Under the pieces are notes generated by a model that made no database searches, was not told the DNA's origin, and saw only the letters and a program-made list of their open reading frames with translations. Made by a program: the position numbers and the translations under genes. Shown one piece after another: positions 44,077 to 53,272 of a DNA stretch of 64,000 nucleotides (position 1 is its first letter; every line of letters begins with the position of its first letter). The stretch covers positions 682,001 through 746,000 of the forward strand of contig NZ_AP025510.1 of the NCBI RefSeq assembly GCF_024347635.1, given 5' to 3'. This stretch comes from Vibrio tasmaniensis (GTDB lineage Bacteria > Pseudomonadota > Gammaproteobacteria > Enterobacterales > Vibrionaceae).

Positions 44077-45291
44077 ATGGGGGAAGCGATCAAAATCACG
44101 CCTAATGAGAACGATATTACGCGTTTGAGAACAAACCTAAAAGTCTGGTTGATCTACAGTACTGAGGGTTTTCTCTCACATATGAGCCAAGAGCTGAAGA
44201 AATGTCGAAATGTGCATGTGACATCATTTTCTCTCGGAGCAATGAGTGAGGAGTACTTAAAAAGTGCCGATGTACCAGAACTTATTTTTGTTGAAGCTCA
44301 TGGCAACTGGGCTCAGAAAATGGTTGAGCTACAAGGGTATGATCTATCGCTAGAAGAACAAGATTTATCTTTAGTTGTACTCGGTGATGAAAGTGACAAT
44401 GGCTCATTAAAAATAGCGCTGCGTCTAGGGGCTTCTGATTTCTTATCTCACAACGTGACGCTTTCTGATTTGCTCCCACTGCTCAAGAAAACGGCGGCCG
44501 AAAAGCTTGAGAACTCAAGCTATGGTGAGTTTATTCTGTTTCTAAACACCAAGGGGGGGATGGGGGCGACCACCTTGGCGTTGAATACCGCTATTGAGAT
44601 GGCCAGTCAGCATCCCGGTGAGGTTTTGTTACTTGATATCGACCTTCAATTTGGTGTGATTCCTGATTATTTAAATATTGTTCCTACCTATAGTGTTTCG
44701 GATGCTATCAACAGTTCGAATGACCTTGATGAAATATCGTTAGGAACTTTGGTAAATAAGCACGAATCTGGCTTACATGTTCTAAGCTTTAAGCATGAGA
44801 ACAATGCTGATGACTTTGAACAGGCACAGAAAATAGGCCGATTGCTTCCTATATTACGCCGTTTTTACCCATATGTGATCATTGACCTCTCAAGAGGATT
44901 AGACCATGTGTTTGCATCCGCAATATCACCAGCAACAAAGGTGCTTCTTGTTTTGCAACAGAGCCTAGTGTCAGTCAAAAACACAAGTCGACTCATTAAG
45001 TCTCTGAAATTTGAGTACGGCTTACAAAGTGATTCTATTGAGGTCATTCTGAACCGTTATGAAAAGCGACACTCAATTAAGTTAAAAGATATTGAACAGG
45101 CGGTAGGTAAGCATGACATACACCTTATGCCTAATGATTTCAAAGTTGCATTAGAGAGTGCCAACTTGGGGCAACCGCTAGTTCAGTCGAGAAAGAAAAG
45201 TTCTATTACTCGCTCTATTATCGATTTGTCACACATTCTTTCACCACCAGAGCAGGAAGAGAAAGGGTGGCTGAAAAAGCTGTTTTCATAA
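44077..45291 (+). CDS. tadZ: TadZ/CpaE-like ATPase with atypical Walker A
   Basis: Polar-localisation protein of the ParA/MinD superfamily. The 404 residues have an N-terminal receiver-like domain (about 20-140) and a ParA-like domain from residue 150. The deviant Walker A reads KGGMGATT (159-166): the second lysine is replaced by alanine, as described for the atypical TadZ group. Good match in position between tadF and tadA. Confidence 0.9.
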   Translation: MGEAIKITPNENDITRLRTNLKVWLIYSTEGFLSHMSQELKKCRNVHVTSFSLGAMSEEYLKSADVPELIFVEAHGNWAQKMVELQGYDLSLEEQDLSLVVLGDESDNGSLKIALRLGASDFLSHNVTLSDLLPLLKKTAAEKLENSSYGEFILFLNTKGGMGATTLALNTAIEMASQHPGEVLLLDIDLQFGVIPDYLNIVPTYSVSDAINSSNDLDEISLGTLVNKHESGLHVLSFKHENNADDFEQAQKIGRLLPILRRFYPYVIIDLSRGLDHVFASAISPATKVLLVLQQSLVSVKNTSRLIKSLKFEYGLQSDSIEVILNRYEKRHSIKLKDIEQAVGKHDIHLMPNDFKVALESANLGQPLVQSRKKSSITRSIIDLSHILSPPEQEEKGWLKKLFS

Positions 45292-45324
45292 TGGGTTGAT
45301 AAAAAGTAAACGCGAGGGATTGTG

Positions 45325-46776
45325 ATGTTCTTTAAACGAAAAAATGTAAATCCAGAGTTTGAAAAAAGAGTAGAACAGATTTCGCATGATTCAGAAGATG
45401 CCAATCCTGTTGAACGTTTATCAAGCGTTGAGATGTCTAGTCACACTCGAAGTGCAGAAGCTAATGTAGAGAAGGAAAAGGCGATTGATGAGGCCCGAAA
45501 AGTTCTCGAACAAGAGCTATCAATAAAACACTTTTTCCATAAGCAGCTGCTTGAAACACTAGACTTAGGGTTGCTTTCAAGCTTGGAAAAAGAGCGAGCT
45601 AAGCTAGATCTACATGAAGCCATCGTACAATTAATGGCTGAAGATGGGAGCCATGCACTCAGTGCCGAAGGGCGTAAACGGGTCATCAAGCAGATAGAAG
45701 ACGAGGTTTTTGGCCTTGGACCGCTTGAGCCTCTATTAGCCGATCAAACGGTCTCCGATATATTAGTCAACGGCCCTAAAAGTGTTTATGTAGAGCGAAG
45801 AGGTAAACTCGAAAAAACGCCATACACTTTTCTTGATGACCGTCACCTGAGAAACATTATTGATCGCATTGTTAGTCAGGTAGGGCGTCGAATAGATGAA
45901 GCATCACCTATGGTAGATGCGCGCTTAGTTGATGGCTCGCGTGTTAACGCCATTATCCCTCCTTTGGCTCTTGATGGCCCGTCCGTTTCGATCCGTCGTT
46001 TTGCCGTTGATCGTTTGACGATGGATAATCTGATTGGCTACGACTCAGTCTCACCTCAAATGGCTAAGTTTGTAGAGGCAGCCGTGAAAGGTGAACTTAA
46101 TATCTTGATTTCAGGAGGGACGGGGTCAGGGAAAACAACCACACTGAATATCTTTTCTGGTTTCATCCCTCGAGACCAACGAATCATTACTATAGAAGAC
46201 TCGGCAGAGTTACAACTTCAACAACCCCATGTTATTCGCCTAGAAACCCGCCCTGCTAACTTAGAAGGGAAAGGGGAGATCAGTCAGAGGGAGTTGGTAA
46301 AAAACACCTTACGTATGCGCCCAGACCGAATTGTGGTTGGTGAGGTGCGTGGTAGCGAAGCCGTTGATATGTTGGCGGCAATGAATACTGGTCACGATGG
46401 GTCTCTTGCGACTATTCACGCCAATACCCCCCGAGATGCCTTAAGCCGTGTTGAAAACATGTTCTCTATGGCTGGTTGGAACATTTCAACTAAAAACTTA
46501 AGAGCTCAAATTGCTTCGGCTATCCACCTTGTTGTCCAAATGGAACGACAAGAAGATGGTAAGCGCCGCATGGTGAGCATTCAAGAGATCAACGGCATGG
46601 AGGGGGAGGTGATTACTATGTCGGAAATTTTCCGTTTTCAACGTAAAGGTATTGATGAAGATGGCAATATTATCGGCTATTTCACTGCGACAGGGGTCGT
46701 ACCTCAATATCATGACCAGTTAGTTAAACGTGGACTCGATCTGCCTTTCGAGCTCTTCACTGAGACTCATGGTTAA
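45325..46776 (+). CDS. tadA: Tad secretion ATPase TadA/CpaF
   Basis: Hexameric secretion ATPase driving Flp assembly (and retraction in some species). Nearly 484 residues: N-terminal helical region (1-110), then the CpaF core with LADQTVSDILVNGP, Walker A GGTGSGKT (265-272), Asp box EDSAELQL, Walker B RIVVGEVRG and His box GHDGSLATIHAN. ATG at 45325 or GTG at 45322 differ by one residue. Confidence 0.96.
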   Translation: MFFKRKNVNPEFEKRVEQISHDSEDANPVERLSSVEMSSHTRSAEANVEKEKAIDEARKVLEQELSIKHFFHKQLLETLDLGLLSSLEKERAKLDLHEAIVQLMAEDGSHALSAEGRKRVIKQIEDEVFGLGPLEPLLADQTVSDILVNGPKSVYVERRGKLEKTPYTFLDDRHLRNIIDRIVSQVGRRIDEASPMVDARLVDGSRVNAIIPPLALDGPSVSIRRFAVDRLTMDNLIGYDSVSPQMAKFVEAAVKGELNILISGGTGSGKTTTLNIFSGFIPRDQRIITIEDSAELQLQQPHVIRLETRPANLEGKGEISQRELVKNTLRMRPDRIVVGEVRGSEAVDMLAAMNTGHDGSLATIHANTPRDALSRVENMFSMAGWNISTKNLRAQIASAIHLVVQMERQEDGKRRMVSIQEINGMEGEVITMSEIFRFQRKGIDEDGNIIGYFTATGVVPQYHDQLVKRGLDLPFELFTETHG

Positions 46777-46785
46777 GGAGAGATT

Positions 46786-47751
46786 ATGGATAATGTAAGT
46801 GTTTCACTCGGCCTATTATTCATCGCGGTGCTTTTTATCTCCCAAGCTTTGTTATTGCCTGCTGCGGGGAAAAAGGCCAAGCATAAAGAGCTTTCTCGAC
46901 GTTTGAAAGAGACCCAACGTAATATCGATGAAGAGAGCTTATCGCTACTCAAAGAGCATTATAATAAAGACTTATCCCCATTCGATCGCAAGCTCACCGT
47001 TATCCCTTATTTTGCTGGCTTAAAACGGATGTTGGAGCTAGCCGGTATTAGAGTTTCGCTAAGTCGCTTTTTACTCATTGTTGCTCTATGCGGTGTGTCG
47101 CTCACATTGATATCAATAATGACTCAACAAGAGTGGTTCATTAGTCTAACGGCATTCATTGCTGTCTGGGTTGTTGCTTACCTGTATGTGCAAAATCGAG
47201 TGAGTTATCGAATGGCTCGATTTGAAGAGCAGCTCCCTGAAGCGTTGGATATTATTCGACGAGCATTACAAGCTGGGCAGCCGCTAATTCAATCATTCAA
47301 TGAGGTTGGTGAAGAACTCCCAGATCCTATCGGTGCCGAGTTTAAAAATACCTATAACCTACTTAACTATGGTTACGATTTACGTTTAGCTATCTTACAA
47401 ATGGCAGAGCGTGTCCCCACCGTATCAATGTTAGCTTTTTCTAGTGCGGTAATGTTGCAGAAAGAAACGGGGGGTAACCTCTCCGAAAATCTTCAAAAAG
47501 TATCCGAAGTTCTCAGATCTCGCTTTAAGCTAGAAAGGAAAATAAAAACGCTTTCTGCTGAAAGTCGGCTATCAGCATGGATATTAACCTTATCCCCATT
47601 TGGTTTGTTTTTTGCTTTAAAAGTGGCGAATCCAGATTATATTGAGCCGCTTTATAATGACCCTCGCGGCGTTTCAATGGTCAGTGTTGGTATTGTACTT
47701 TTAGCGATCGGAGCCCTATGGATTAAGCGAATCATCAGCATAGAGATTTAA
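46786..47751 (+). CDS. tadB: Tad inner-membrane platform protein TadB
   Basis: GspF-type membrane protein, 321 residues, with the type II/IV platform domain at about 155-285 (EQLPEALDIIRRALQAGQPL...; QKETGGNLSENL). Membrane segments flank this region. Nine bases after tadA. Works with TadC as the base of the assembly motor. Confidence 0.93.
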   Translation: MDNVSVSLGLLFIAVLFISQALLLPAAGKKAKHKELSRRLKETQRNIDEESLSLLKEHYNKDLSPFDRKLTVIPYFAGLKRMLELAGIRVSLSRFLLIVALCGVSLTLISIMTQQEWFISLTAFIAVWVVAYLYVQNRVSYRMARFEEQLPEALDIIRRALQAGQPLIQSFNEVGEELPDPIGAEFKNTYNLLNYGYDLRLAILQMAERVPTVSMLAFSSAVMLQKETGGNLSENLQKVSEVLRSRFKLERKIKTLSAESRLSAWILTLSPFGLFFALKVANPDYIEPLYNDPRGVSMVSVGIVLLAIGALWIKRIISIEI

Positions 47752-47754
47752 CCT

Positions 47755-48726
47755 ATGGAATTATTAAACATTGAAGTTTGGAAGCAAATGTTAGCGGACT
47801 TTGGAGTCAGCTCTCAGATGGTTATCTATGCAATGATTTTGCTTACCACCATCTTGTTAACATTGACCCTAGGGTTTCTTATTTTAGGTGCTCGCTCCCC
47901 TTTAGATAAAAAGCTCAAACAGATATCAGAAACGGGTTCACCCAATAATAGAAAGCCTTATGACTTCTCTAATACGTTGGAGTCACTAAGTCCTTTTATT
48001 AGTAAAGGTAATAAAAAGGATAATGAAACCTACTCACAAAAGTTGATGCATGCAGGCTTTCATGAAAAAAATGCGTTATCGGTTTTTTATGCATTGAAAG
48101 TGTTATCGAGTTTGGTCGGTATCATCGCTGCTTTCATGGTTTATTACATCTCATTCGGTGGTAGCTACAATAACTTGTTGATCATGACCTGCGTCTTTCT
48201 TGGGACTTTCACTCCCAATATTATCTTGAGCAAGTTGCAAAAAGAGCGTCAGAAGAAAATTAGAAATGGTGTACCAGATGCTCTTGATCTTCTTGTAGTT
48301 TGTACGGAATCTGGTCTAGGCTTTAATGCAGCACTTGGACGAGTTGCTTCTGAGCTTTATGTTTCTCAGCCAGAGTTAGCCGATGAATTGGAGACTGTTT
48401 TTGCCAAGATACAAGCAGGTGTCACCATGCCAGATGCGCTGAGGCAGTTCATTGACCGGACGGGGCTAGTCGAATTAGAGGGGTTGGTTTCTTTGCTTTC
48501 TCATGCGTCTAGAATGGGGGGAAGCTTAGCGCAGACTCTTCGTGATTATACGGTAGATTTTCGAGATAAGCGTCAGCAAGCTGCGGAAGAGATCGCGGCC
48601 AAGATACCGACTAAAATGTTGTTCCCTATGCTGTTGTTTATTTGGCCTTGCTTTTTTATTGTCGCGTTAGGGCCTGGGATCATTATTGTTATTGATGCAC
48701 TAGGTGCACCAGGAGTAAGTTTATGA
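47755..48726 (+). CDS. tadC: Tad inner-membrane platform protein TadC
   Basis: Second GspF-type protein, 323 residues, with the same domain order as TadB: N-terminal membrane segment, platform domain (NGVPDALDLLVVCTESGLGFNAAL; GLVELEGLVSLLSHASRMGGSL) and C-terminal membrane segment (MLLFIWPCFFIVALGPGI). Three bases after tadB and overlapping tadD by four bases. Confidence 0.93.
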   Translation: MELLNIEVWKQMLADFGVSSQMVIYAMILLTTILLTLTLGFLILGARSPLDKKLKQISETGSPNNRKPYDFSNTLESLSPFISKGNKKDNETYSQKLMHAGFHEKNALSVFYALKVLSSLVGIIAAFMVYYISFGGSYNNLLIMTCVFLGTFTPNIILSKLQKERQKKIRNGVPDALDLLVVCTESGLGFNAALGRVASELYVSQPELADELETVFAKIQAGVTMPDALRQFIDRTGLVELEGLVSLLSHASRMGGSLAQTLRDYTVDFRDKRQQAAEEIAAKIPTKMLFPMLLFIWPCFFIVALGPGIIIVIDALGAPGVSL

Positions 48727-49727
48727 TGCGAGTGAGTAGATATTTTCTAGCTTTATTAGTGTTTGTTATTCTTGGTTGTGCATCCCCAGATGAGCCGACA
48801 AACCAATTTGATGCAGAGTTGTATTCCGGTAAACCAATCGATACCTTAAGCAGTGATGACCCTCCACTGAGTGAGAAAGAAGCCATTATGCGTGGTGATG
48901 TGGCATTGAGGGATAACAATATCGATTTGGCCCTTTATGAATATATTCGCTCTCTATCCTTTCCTGAGAAAGAGTTTCACGATAAAACGTTGTTTACGAT
49001 AGGCCAAATTCATTCATCTCGTGGTAACTATGTACTATCCGAGAAAGCTTATTTAGCAGCGCTAGATTTTAACCCTGCACATACTGAAGTCCTGGAGCAA
49101 TTAGGTGTTTTGTATACAAAGCAGCGTCGCAAAGAGGAAGGGCGGAGTTATTTCTTTAAAGCGATCAATGCAGATCAAGTTCGCTTAAAAAGTAGTGGCA
49201 CGATTAAAAATTACCAAGCGTTAAGTCAAAGTGAAGTGGCTGGTTTGAAGGTTGATAGCATGTCTCCCGCATTAGCTTTTATGGGGATAGGTGTGCTGGA
49301 AGATGTCGATGGAAAACACCAGATCGCGCAAGAGTACTTTAAAAAATCACTGACAATAGACAAGAGTTCAGTTAAAGCTTTGTTGAATATGGGCTACTCC
49401 CATTACATGTATGGTAATTACAAGGAAGCGTATCAATACACTCGTTCGGCTTTAGAGATAGAACCGAACAATGAAAAGGCTCAAAACAACCTTGCGCTTA
49501 TTTATTTGGCTGCCGGGGATATCAAAAAGGCAACCAACGTTTTTATGAGACACATGGAAGCTCCTGAAGCTTTGAATAATGTCGGTTATTTTTTAATTTT
49601 GCAGGGCAAGCCTGACGAAGCCATTCCCTATCTACAACAAGCTATCGATAAAAAGGCATCTTATTATAAAGTGGCAAATGATAACTTAAATAGAGCGTTG
49701 TCTGAGGTAAGAGAGATGGAGCAGTAA
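48723..49727 (+). CDS. tadD: TPR lipoprotein TadD
   Basis: Outer-membrane-associated lipoprotein with TPR repeats, needed for secretin assembly in other Tad systems. The 334 residues start with a signal peptide and lipobox ILGC (Cys near 19); at least four TPR units follow (FTIGQIHSSRGNYVLSEKAYLAAL, LLNMGYSHYMYGNYKEAYQY and others). Start ATG overlaps the tadC stop; a second ATG follows directly. Confidence 0.9.
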   Translation: MMRVSRYFLALLVFVILGCASPDEPTNQFDAELYSGKPIDTLSSDDPPLSEKEAIMRGDVALRDNNIDLALYEYIRSLSFPEKEFHDKTLFTIGQIHSSRGNYVLSEKAYLAALDFNPAHTEVLEQLGVLYTKQRRKEEGRSYFFKAINADQVRLKSSGTIKNYQALSQSEVAGLKVDSMSPALAFMGIGVLEDVDGKHQIAQEYFKKSLTIDKSSVKALLNMGYSHYMYGNYKEAYQYTRSALEIEPNNEKAQNNLALIYLAAGDIKKATNVFMRHMEAPEALNNVGYFLILQGKPDEAIPYLQQAIDKKASYYKVANDNLNRALSEVREMEQ

Positions 49728-49753
49728 CAACTTAGATTGTGATCTTTGGGTTA

Positions 49754-51526
49754 ATGAAAAGGATATTCATCTTGCCTAAGAGTGAAAGCTTTAACAAAGA
49801 TATCATTATTATTTCTGTCATTTGGTTGCTGTGTGCAACTGCGATATTTTTCTATAAGTGGGAGAGTATCTCAACACTGACTTTAAATGATAATGATGAT
49901 TACATGCGCTTTGTTCAATTCCAAGAATGGATGAGTAATGGACGCTGGTATCTGGAACCAATGGATAATTTCAATGCCTCTGATGGTATTGTTATTCATT
50001 GGTCTCGATTTCCCGACCTGATACTTTCTGCTATTGCGTATCCTTTATTGTTTGTTGTGGATGAAAGTACCGCTTATTCACTGTCTATTTCTATCGTACC
50101 TTTGCTTTATCTACTCTTCTACTCATTGTCATGTTTCTATCTATGTAACCATTACTTTGGAGAACGCTATCGGTTTTTGAGCATGATGTTCTCCCTGTTC
50201 TCTCCATCGGTTATGCATTTTATTCCGGGCTCCATAGATCACCATAATGTTCAGCTTATTTTTGCTATTTTTTTCCTGTCTCTAACCCCTATAACTGTAA
50301 GTCAAATTAATCAATCATGGCGAGTGTATGCTCAATCTATTCTCCTAGCATTGTCGTTATGGACAGGGCTGGACAATATACTTTTGTTTGCGAGTTTTTT
50401 TATCGTTTACACTGTGTATTGTTTCTTTATTAGTGATAGTTGGTTTTCTTATATATCAAGATTATATCTCTTCTGCTGTGTTTCAGTTGTTATCTCCGTT
50501 TTATTAAACAGACCTTATAATGAGTTCTTTGATTTTAAGTACGATGAAGTGTCATTTGTTATTGTGGTATTGTTTTTTGTCGGGTGGGCTTTTGTTAATA
50601 ATTACCATTGGTTTAAATTTGATGGTTGGCCTTTTGGTTTACGTTTGTTTGTGTTTATTATGTTGGGAGTTGGATATGTGACTCCAGTGATTTTGTTTTA
50701 TCCAAATATTACCAGTGCATTATTTGTCGACTACCCTCCTATACTTCAGATTTATTGGCTTGACCATGTTTCTGAGGCTAAATCAATTATCCAGTATATA
50801 AGTGAGAATGGTTTCCTATCCATTGATAATTATGTGTTACTGGTTATTCCCGCTTTAGTTTACCCTCTATTTAGAGTTAATAATCATCACTGTACAATAC
50901 TGTATATTTTTTTCTTGTTGAATTTAGCTCTTGCCATATTCTGGCAGGTTAGGGTGATAAGGTTATGTTTTATTTTATCAAGCCCTTTTCAGGCTTACGT
51001 AGTTATAAGATTGTCTGAATATGTAAAATATTCAATATTTAAAGTTTTGATTATATTACTAGGCGCTCCATTAGTGATGGCATTACTAGTAATAGCTATT
51101 GGCAATGATGATTTTGAACGAAATACCGTTGAAAATGACACGAAAACTCTATTTAGAGTATTGGAAGAAAAGGGCATCGAATCAAAGGTTATTCTTACTG
51201 GGATTGAGACGGGATCTCCTGTGTTGGCCAACACCCACAACAGTATAATTGCAGCCCCTTATCATAGGAATATCGTTGGTAATCAATTTCTTATCGATGT
51301 TATGTTGGAGGAGGATATGAGTTTAGCCAAGGACAAAGTCCAAGCTAAGAACGTTGATTATATTGTTATAGGAAATGACTCCCACTTAATGGTTTTGAAA
51401 AAATCAGCAAGTGAAGAGGCTCTTATAAAAAAATTATACAGCTCAAATGTTCCCAGCTGGTTGGAGACCATATATGACGATGTTCCTGATGGCTACCGAA
51501 TTTTTAGGGTCAGGGAGAGTTTATGA
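49754..51526 (+). CDS. GT-C type glycosyltransferase, STT3/oligosaccharyltransferase-like
   Basis: A very hydrophobic, AT-rich protein of about 590 residues with 10-13 membrane segments and a soluble C-terminal part of about 125 residues. Counting from a GTG at 49739, the first loop holds NDNDDYMRF (50-58) and HWSRFP (87-92), and another loop SIDHHNVQ (165-172). Paired acidic/His motifs in periplasmic loops are the pattern of STT3, PglB and AglB. ATG at 49754 is taken as start. It follows tadD closely and overlaps a GT2 gene by four bases, so transfer of a lipid-linked sugar to a pilus or secreted protein is the best inference. Confidence 0.6.
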   Translation: MKRIFILPKSESFNKDIIIISVIWLLCATAIFFYKWESISTLTLNDNDDYMRFVQFQEWMSNGRWYLEPMDNFNASDGIVIHWSRFPDLILSAIAYPLLFVVDESTAYSLSISIVPLLYLLFYSLSCFYLCNHYFGERYRFLSMMFSLFSPSVMHFIPGSIDHHNVQLIFAIFFLSLTPITVSQINQSWRVYAQSILLALSLWTGLDNILLFASFFIVYTVYCFFISDSWFSYISRLYLFCCVSVVISVLLNRPYNEFFDFKYDEVSFVIVVLFFVGWAFVNNYHWFKFDGWPFGLRLFVFIMLGVGYVTPVILFYPNITSALFVDYPPILQIYWLDHVSEAKSIIQYISENGFLSIDNYVLLVIPALVYPLFRVNNHHCTILYIFFLLNLALAIFWQVRVIRLCFILSSPFQAYVVIRLSEYVKYSIFKVLIILLGAPLVMALLVIAIGNDDFERNTVENDTKTLFRVLEEKGIESKVILTGIETGSPVLANTHNSIIAAPYHRNIVGNQFLIDVMLEEDMSLAKDKVQAKNVDYIVIGNDSHLMVLKKSASEEALIKKLYSSNVPSWLETIYDDVPDGYRIFRVRESL

Positions 51527-52452
51527 ATAGTATAAAAATTGCAGTGTTACTCCCATGTTTTAATGAGGCGGGTGCTATCGGAAAGACAGTTATGTCTTTT
51601 CAGCAGGCTTTACCTGATGCATCTGTTTATGTGTATGACAACAACTCAACCGACAATACGGTAAACGAGGCCTTGCAAGCTGGGGCTATTGTGCGACATG
51701 AGCCTCGGCAAGGTAAAGGGGAGGTTGTTAGGCGGATGTTCTCTGATATCGATGCTGATATCTATGTGATGGCTGATGGTGATGACACTTATGATGCTTC
51801 AGTATGTCCAGCGCTGATCGAACAATTGAATAACGAAAAACTCGATATGATTATTGGAAGTCGAGAGCGAGTTTTAATGGCTTATCCCAAAGGGCATATC
51901 CTAGGAAATAAGCTGTTTTCGTCGCTGATTAATTTAGCATTCAAGGCTCAATTGAGTGATGTGTTTTCTGGTTATCGAATTATGAGCCATCGATTTGTCA
52001 AAACCGTACCCATTTTCAGTGATGGCTTCCAAATAGAAACAGAGCTTACTGTTCATGCTCTGCATCACAATATGCCAATCAAAGAAGTTTCGACGCAATA
52101 TCAATCAAGGCCTGAAGGCACAGCCAGCAAATTGAATACCTTTAGTGATGGGATCAAGATCCTCAATTTCATTTTGTTCTTATTGAGAGATGTAAAGCCA
52201 ATGTTCTTCTTTGGCGTATTGTCTATGTTGCTTGGCTTCATTTCATTGGTTTTAGGAATCCCCGTTATCATCGACTTCATCGATACTGGGCTCGTCGAAA
52301 GGGTACCCACTGCGATTTTGTCTAGTTCAATTGCGTTGATAGCGGTGATGTCTTTTTTCTGTGGGTTGATACTCGATAACGTATCACGAGGTAGGCGAGA
52401 GATGAGGATCCTTTCTATATTAAGAACGAGTGATAAAACACTACCTGAATAG
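51523..52452 (+). CDS. GT2 polyprenyl-phosphate glycosyltransferase-like protein
   Basis: A 309-residue family 2 glycosyltransferase. The GT-A core has LLPCFNEAGAIGKTV (9-23), YDNNSTDNT (38-46) and the metal/nucleotide motif ADGDD (84-88); two membrane segments follow near 225-295. This layout matches DPM1/ArnC-type enzymes that load a sugar onto polyprenyl phosphate. It overlaps the upstream GT-C gene (ATGA), a natural partner that would use the lipid-linked product. Confidence 0.82.
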   Translation: MNSIKIAVLLPCFNEAGAIGKTVMSFQQALPDASVYVYDNNSTDNTVNEALQAGAIVRHEPRQGKGEVVRRMFSDIDADIYVMADGDDTYDASVCPALIEQLNNEKLDMIIGSRERVLMAYPKGHILGNKLFSSLINLAFKAQLSDVFSGYRIMSHRFVKTVPIFSDGFQIETELTVHALHHNMPIKEVSTQYQSRPEGTASKLNTFSDGIKILNFILFLLRDVKPMFFFGVLSMLLGFISLVLGIPVIIDFIDTGLVERVPTAILSSSIALIAVMSFFCGLILDNVSRGRREMRILSILRTSDKTLPE

Positions 52453-52461
52453 GAATCAAGC

Positions 52462-53172
52462 ATGAGAACAAGCAAGGATGAAGACAAAGAGTGGATCGAC
52501 TATTTATCTCGTTTCAGTGATGAATATGATGAGCGTGTTTATAACAGCAATACAACGGGTTATGTGATGAGAGCTGGTCATGTAGCGTGCGAAAAGCCAT
52601 TTCGTGAAAGTGATCATTTTTCGAGAGTGCTAGAAGTGGGTTCCGGAACGGGTGAACACTTACTGCACGTCAAACACACCTTTGACGAGTATATCGTGAG
52701 TGATGGTGATGCTGCGGCGCTTGAGGTGGCAAAAGAGCAACTCAGTCGTATCAATTCTTATGACAAACTCACTTTTAACGTAACTAATGCTTGTGAGTTA
52801 GATTTTGAAAGCAATAGTTTTGATCGCGTGATCGCAACTCATATATTGGAGCACTTATACCAGCCTCACTTGGTGATCAAAGAGTGGTTGCGAGTGTTAA
52901 AACCTGGAGGCACTCTGTCTATTTTGATTCCTACCGATCCTGGGATCGCTTGGAAAATCGGCCGTTATATGACGACAAGAAAACACGCCTTACAGAAGGG
53001 GTGGCATTACGATTACATTATGGCGAGAGAGCATGTCAATCCATGTAATAACTTAATCGCTTTCTTAAGGTATTACCTTCCTGAACACCAAAAATCATTT
53101 TGGCCGCTGAGCTTTGTACCGCTTATTGATTGCAATTTGTTCTTTAACTTCCACGGGGTTAAACCACTATAG
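52462..53172 (+). CDS. SAM-dependent class I methyltransferase
   Basis: A 236-residue Rossmann-fold methyltransferase with motif I LEVGSGTGEH (57-66), an acidic motif II region (YIVSDGDAAAL) and SNSFDRVIATHILEHLYQP as post-I/motif IV. The C-terminal part (RKHALQKGWHYDYIMAREH) resembles methyltransferases of sugar and lipid pathways. It ends the run of collinear genes, ten bases after the GT2 gene, and probably modifies the same glycan or lipid. Confidence 0.82.
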   Translation: MRTSKDEDKEWIDYLSRFSDEYDERVYNSNTTGYVMRAGHVACEKPFRESDHFSRVLEVGSGTGEHLLHVKHTFDEYIVSDGDAAALEVAKEQLSRINSYDKLTFNVTNACELDFESNSFDRVIATHILEHLYQPHLVIKEWLRVLKPGGTLSILIPTDPGIAWKIGRYMTTRKHALQKGWHYDYIMAREHVNPCNNLIAFLRYYLPEHQKSFWPLSFVPLIDCNLFFNFHGVKPL

Positions 53173-53272
53173 GAAGTAAAAGATGCTTTTAGTTTTTGAA
53201 AGAAGAGCGGGAAAACAAGAAGTAAGCGATCAAACCTCTCACTTCTTATTTGTCTGTCTATTAATTGATAGC
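53173..53272. terminator. Possible end of the Tad/glycan transcript
   Basis: Convergent gap between the methyltransferase and chrA. AGAAGTAAG and CTCACTTCT near 53218-53248 can pair across a loop, with only a weak T-rich tail (TATTTGTC). This is a modest terminator candidate for either strand. Confidence 0.35.
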
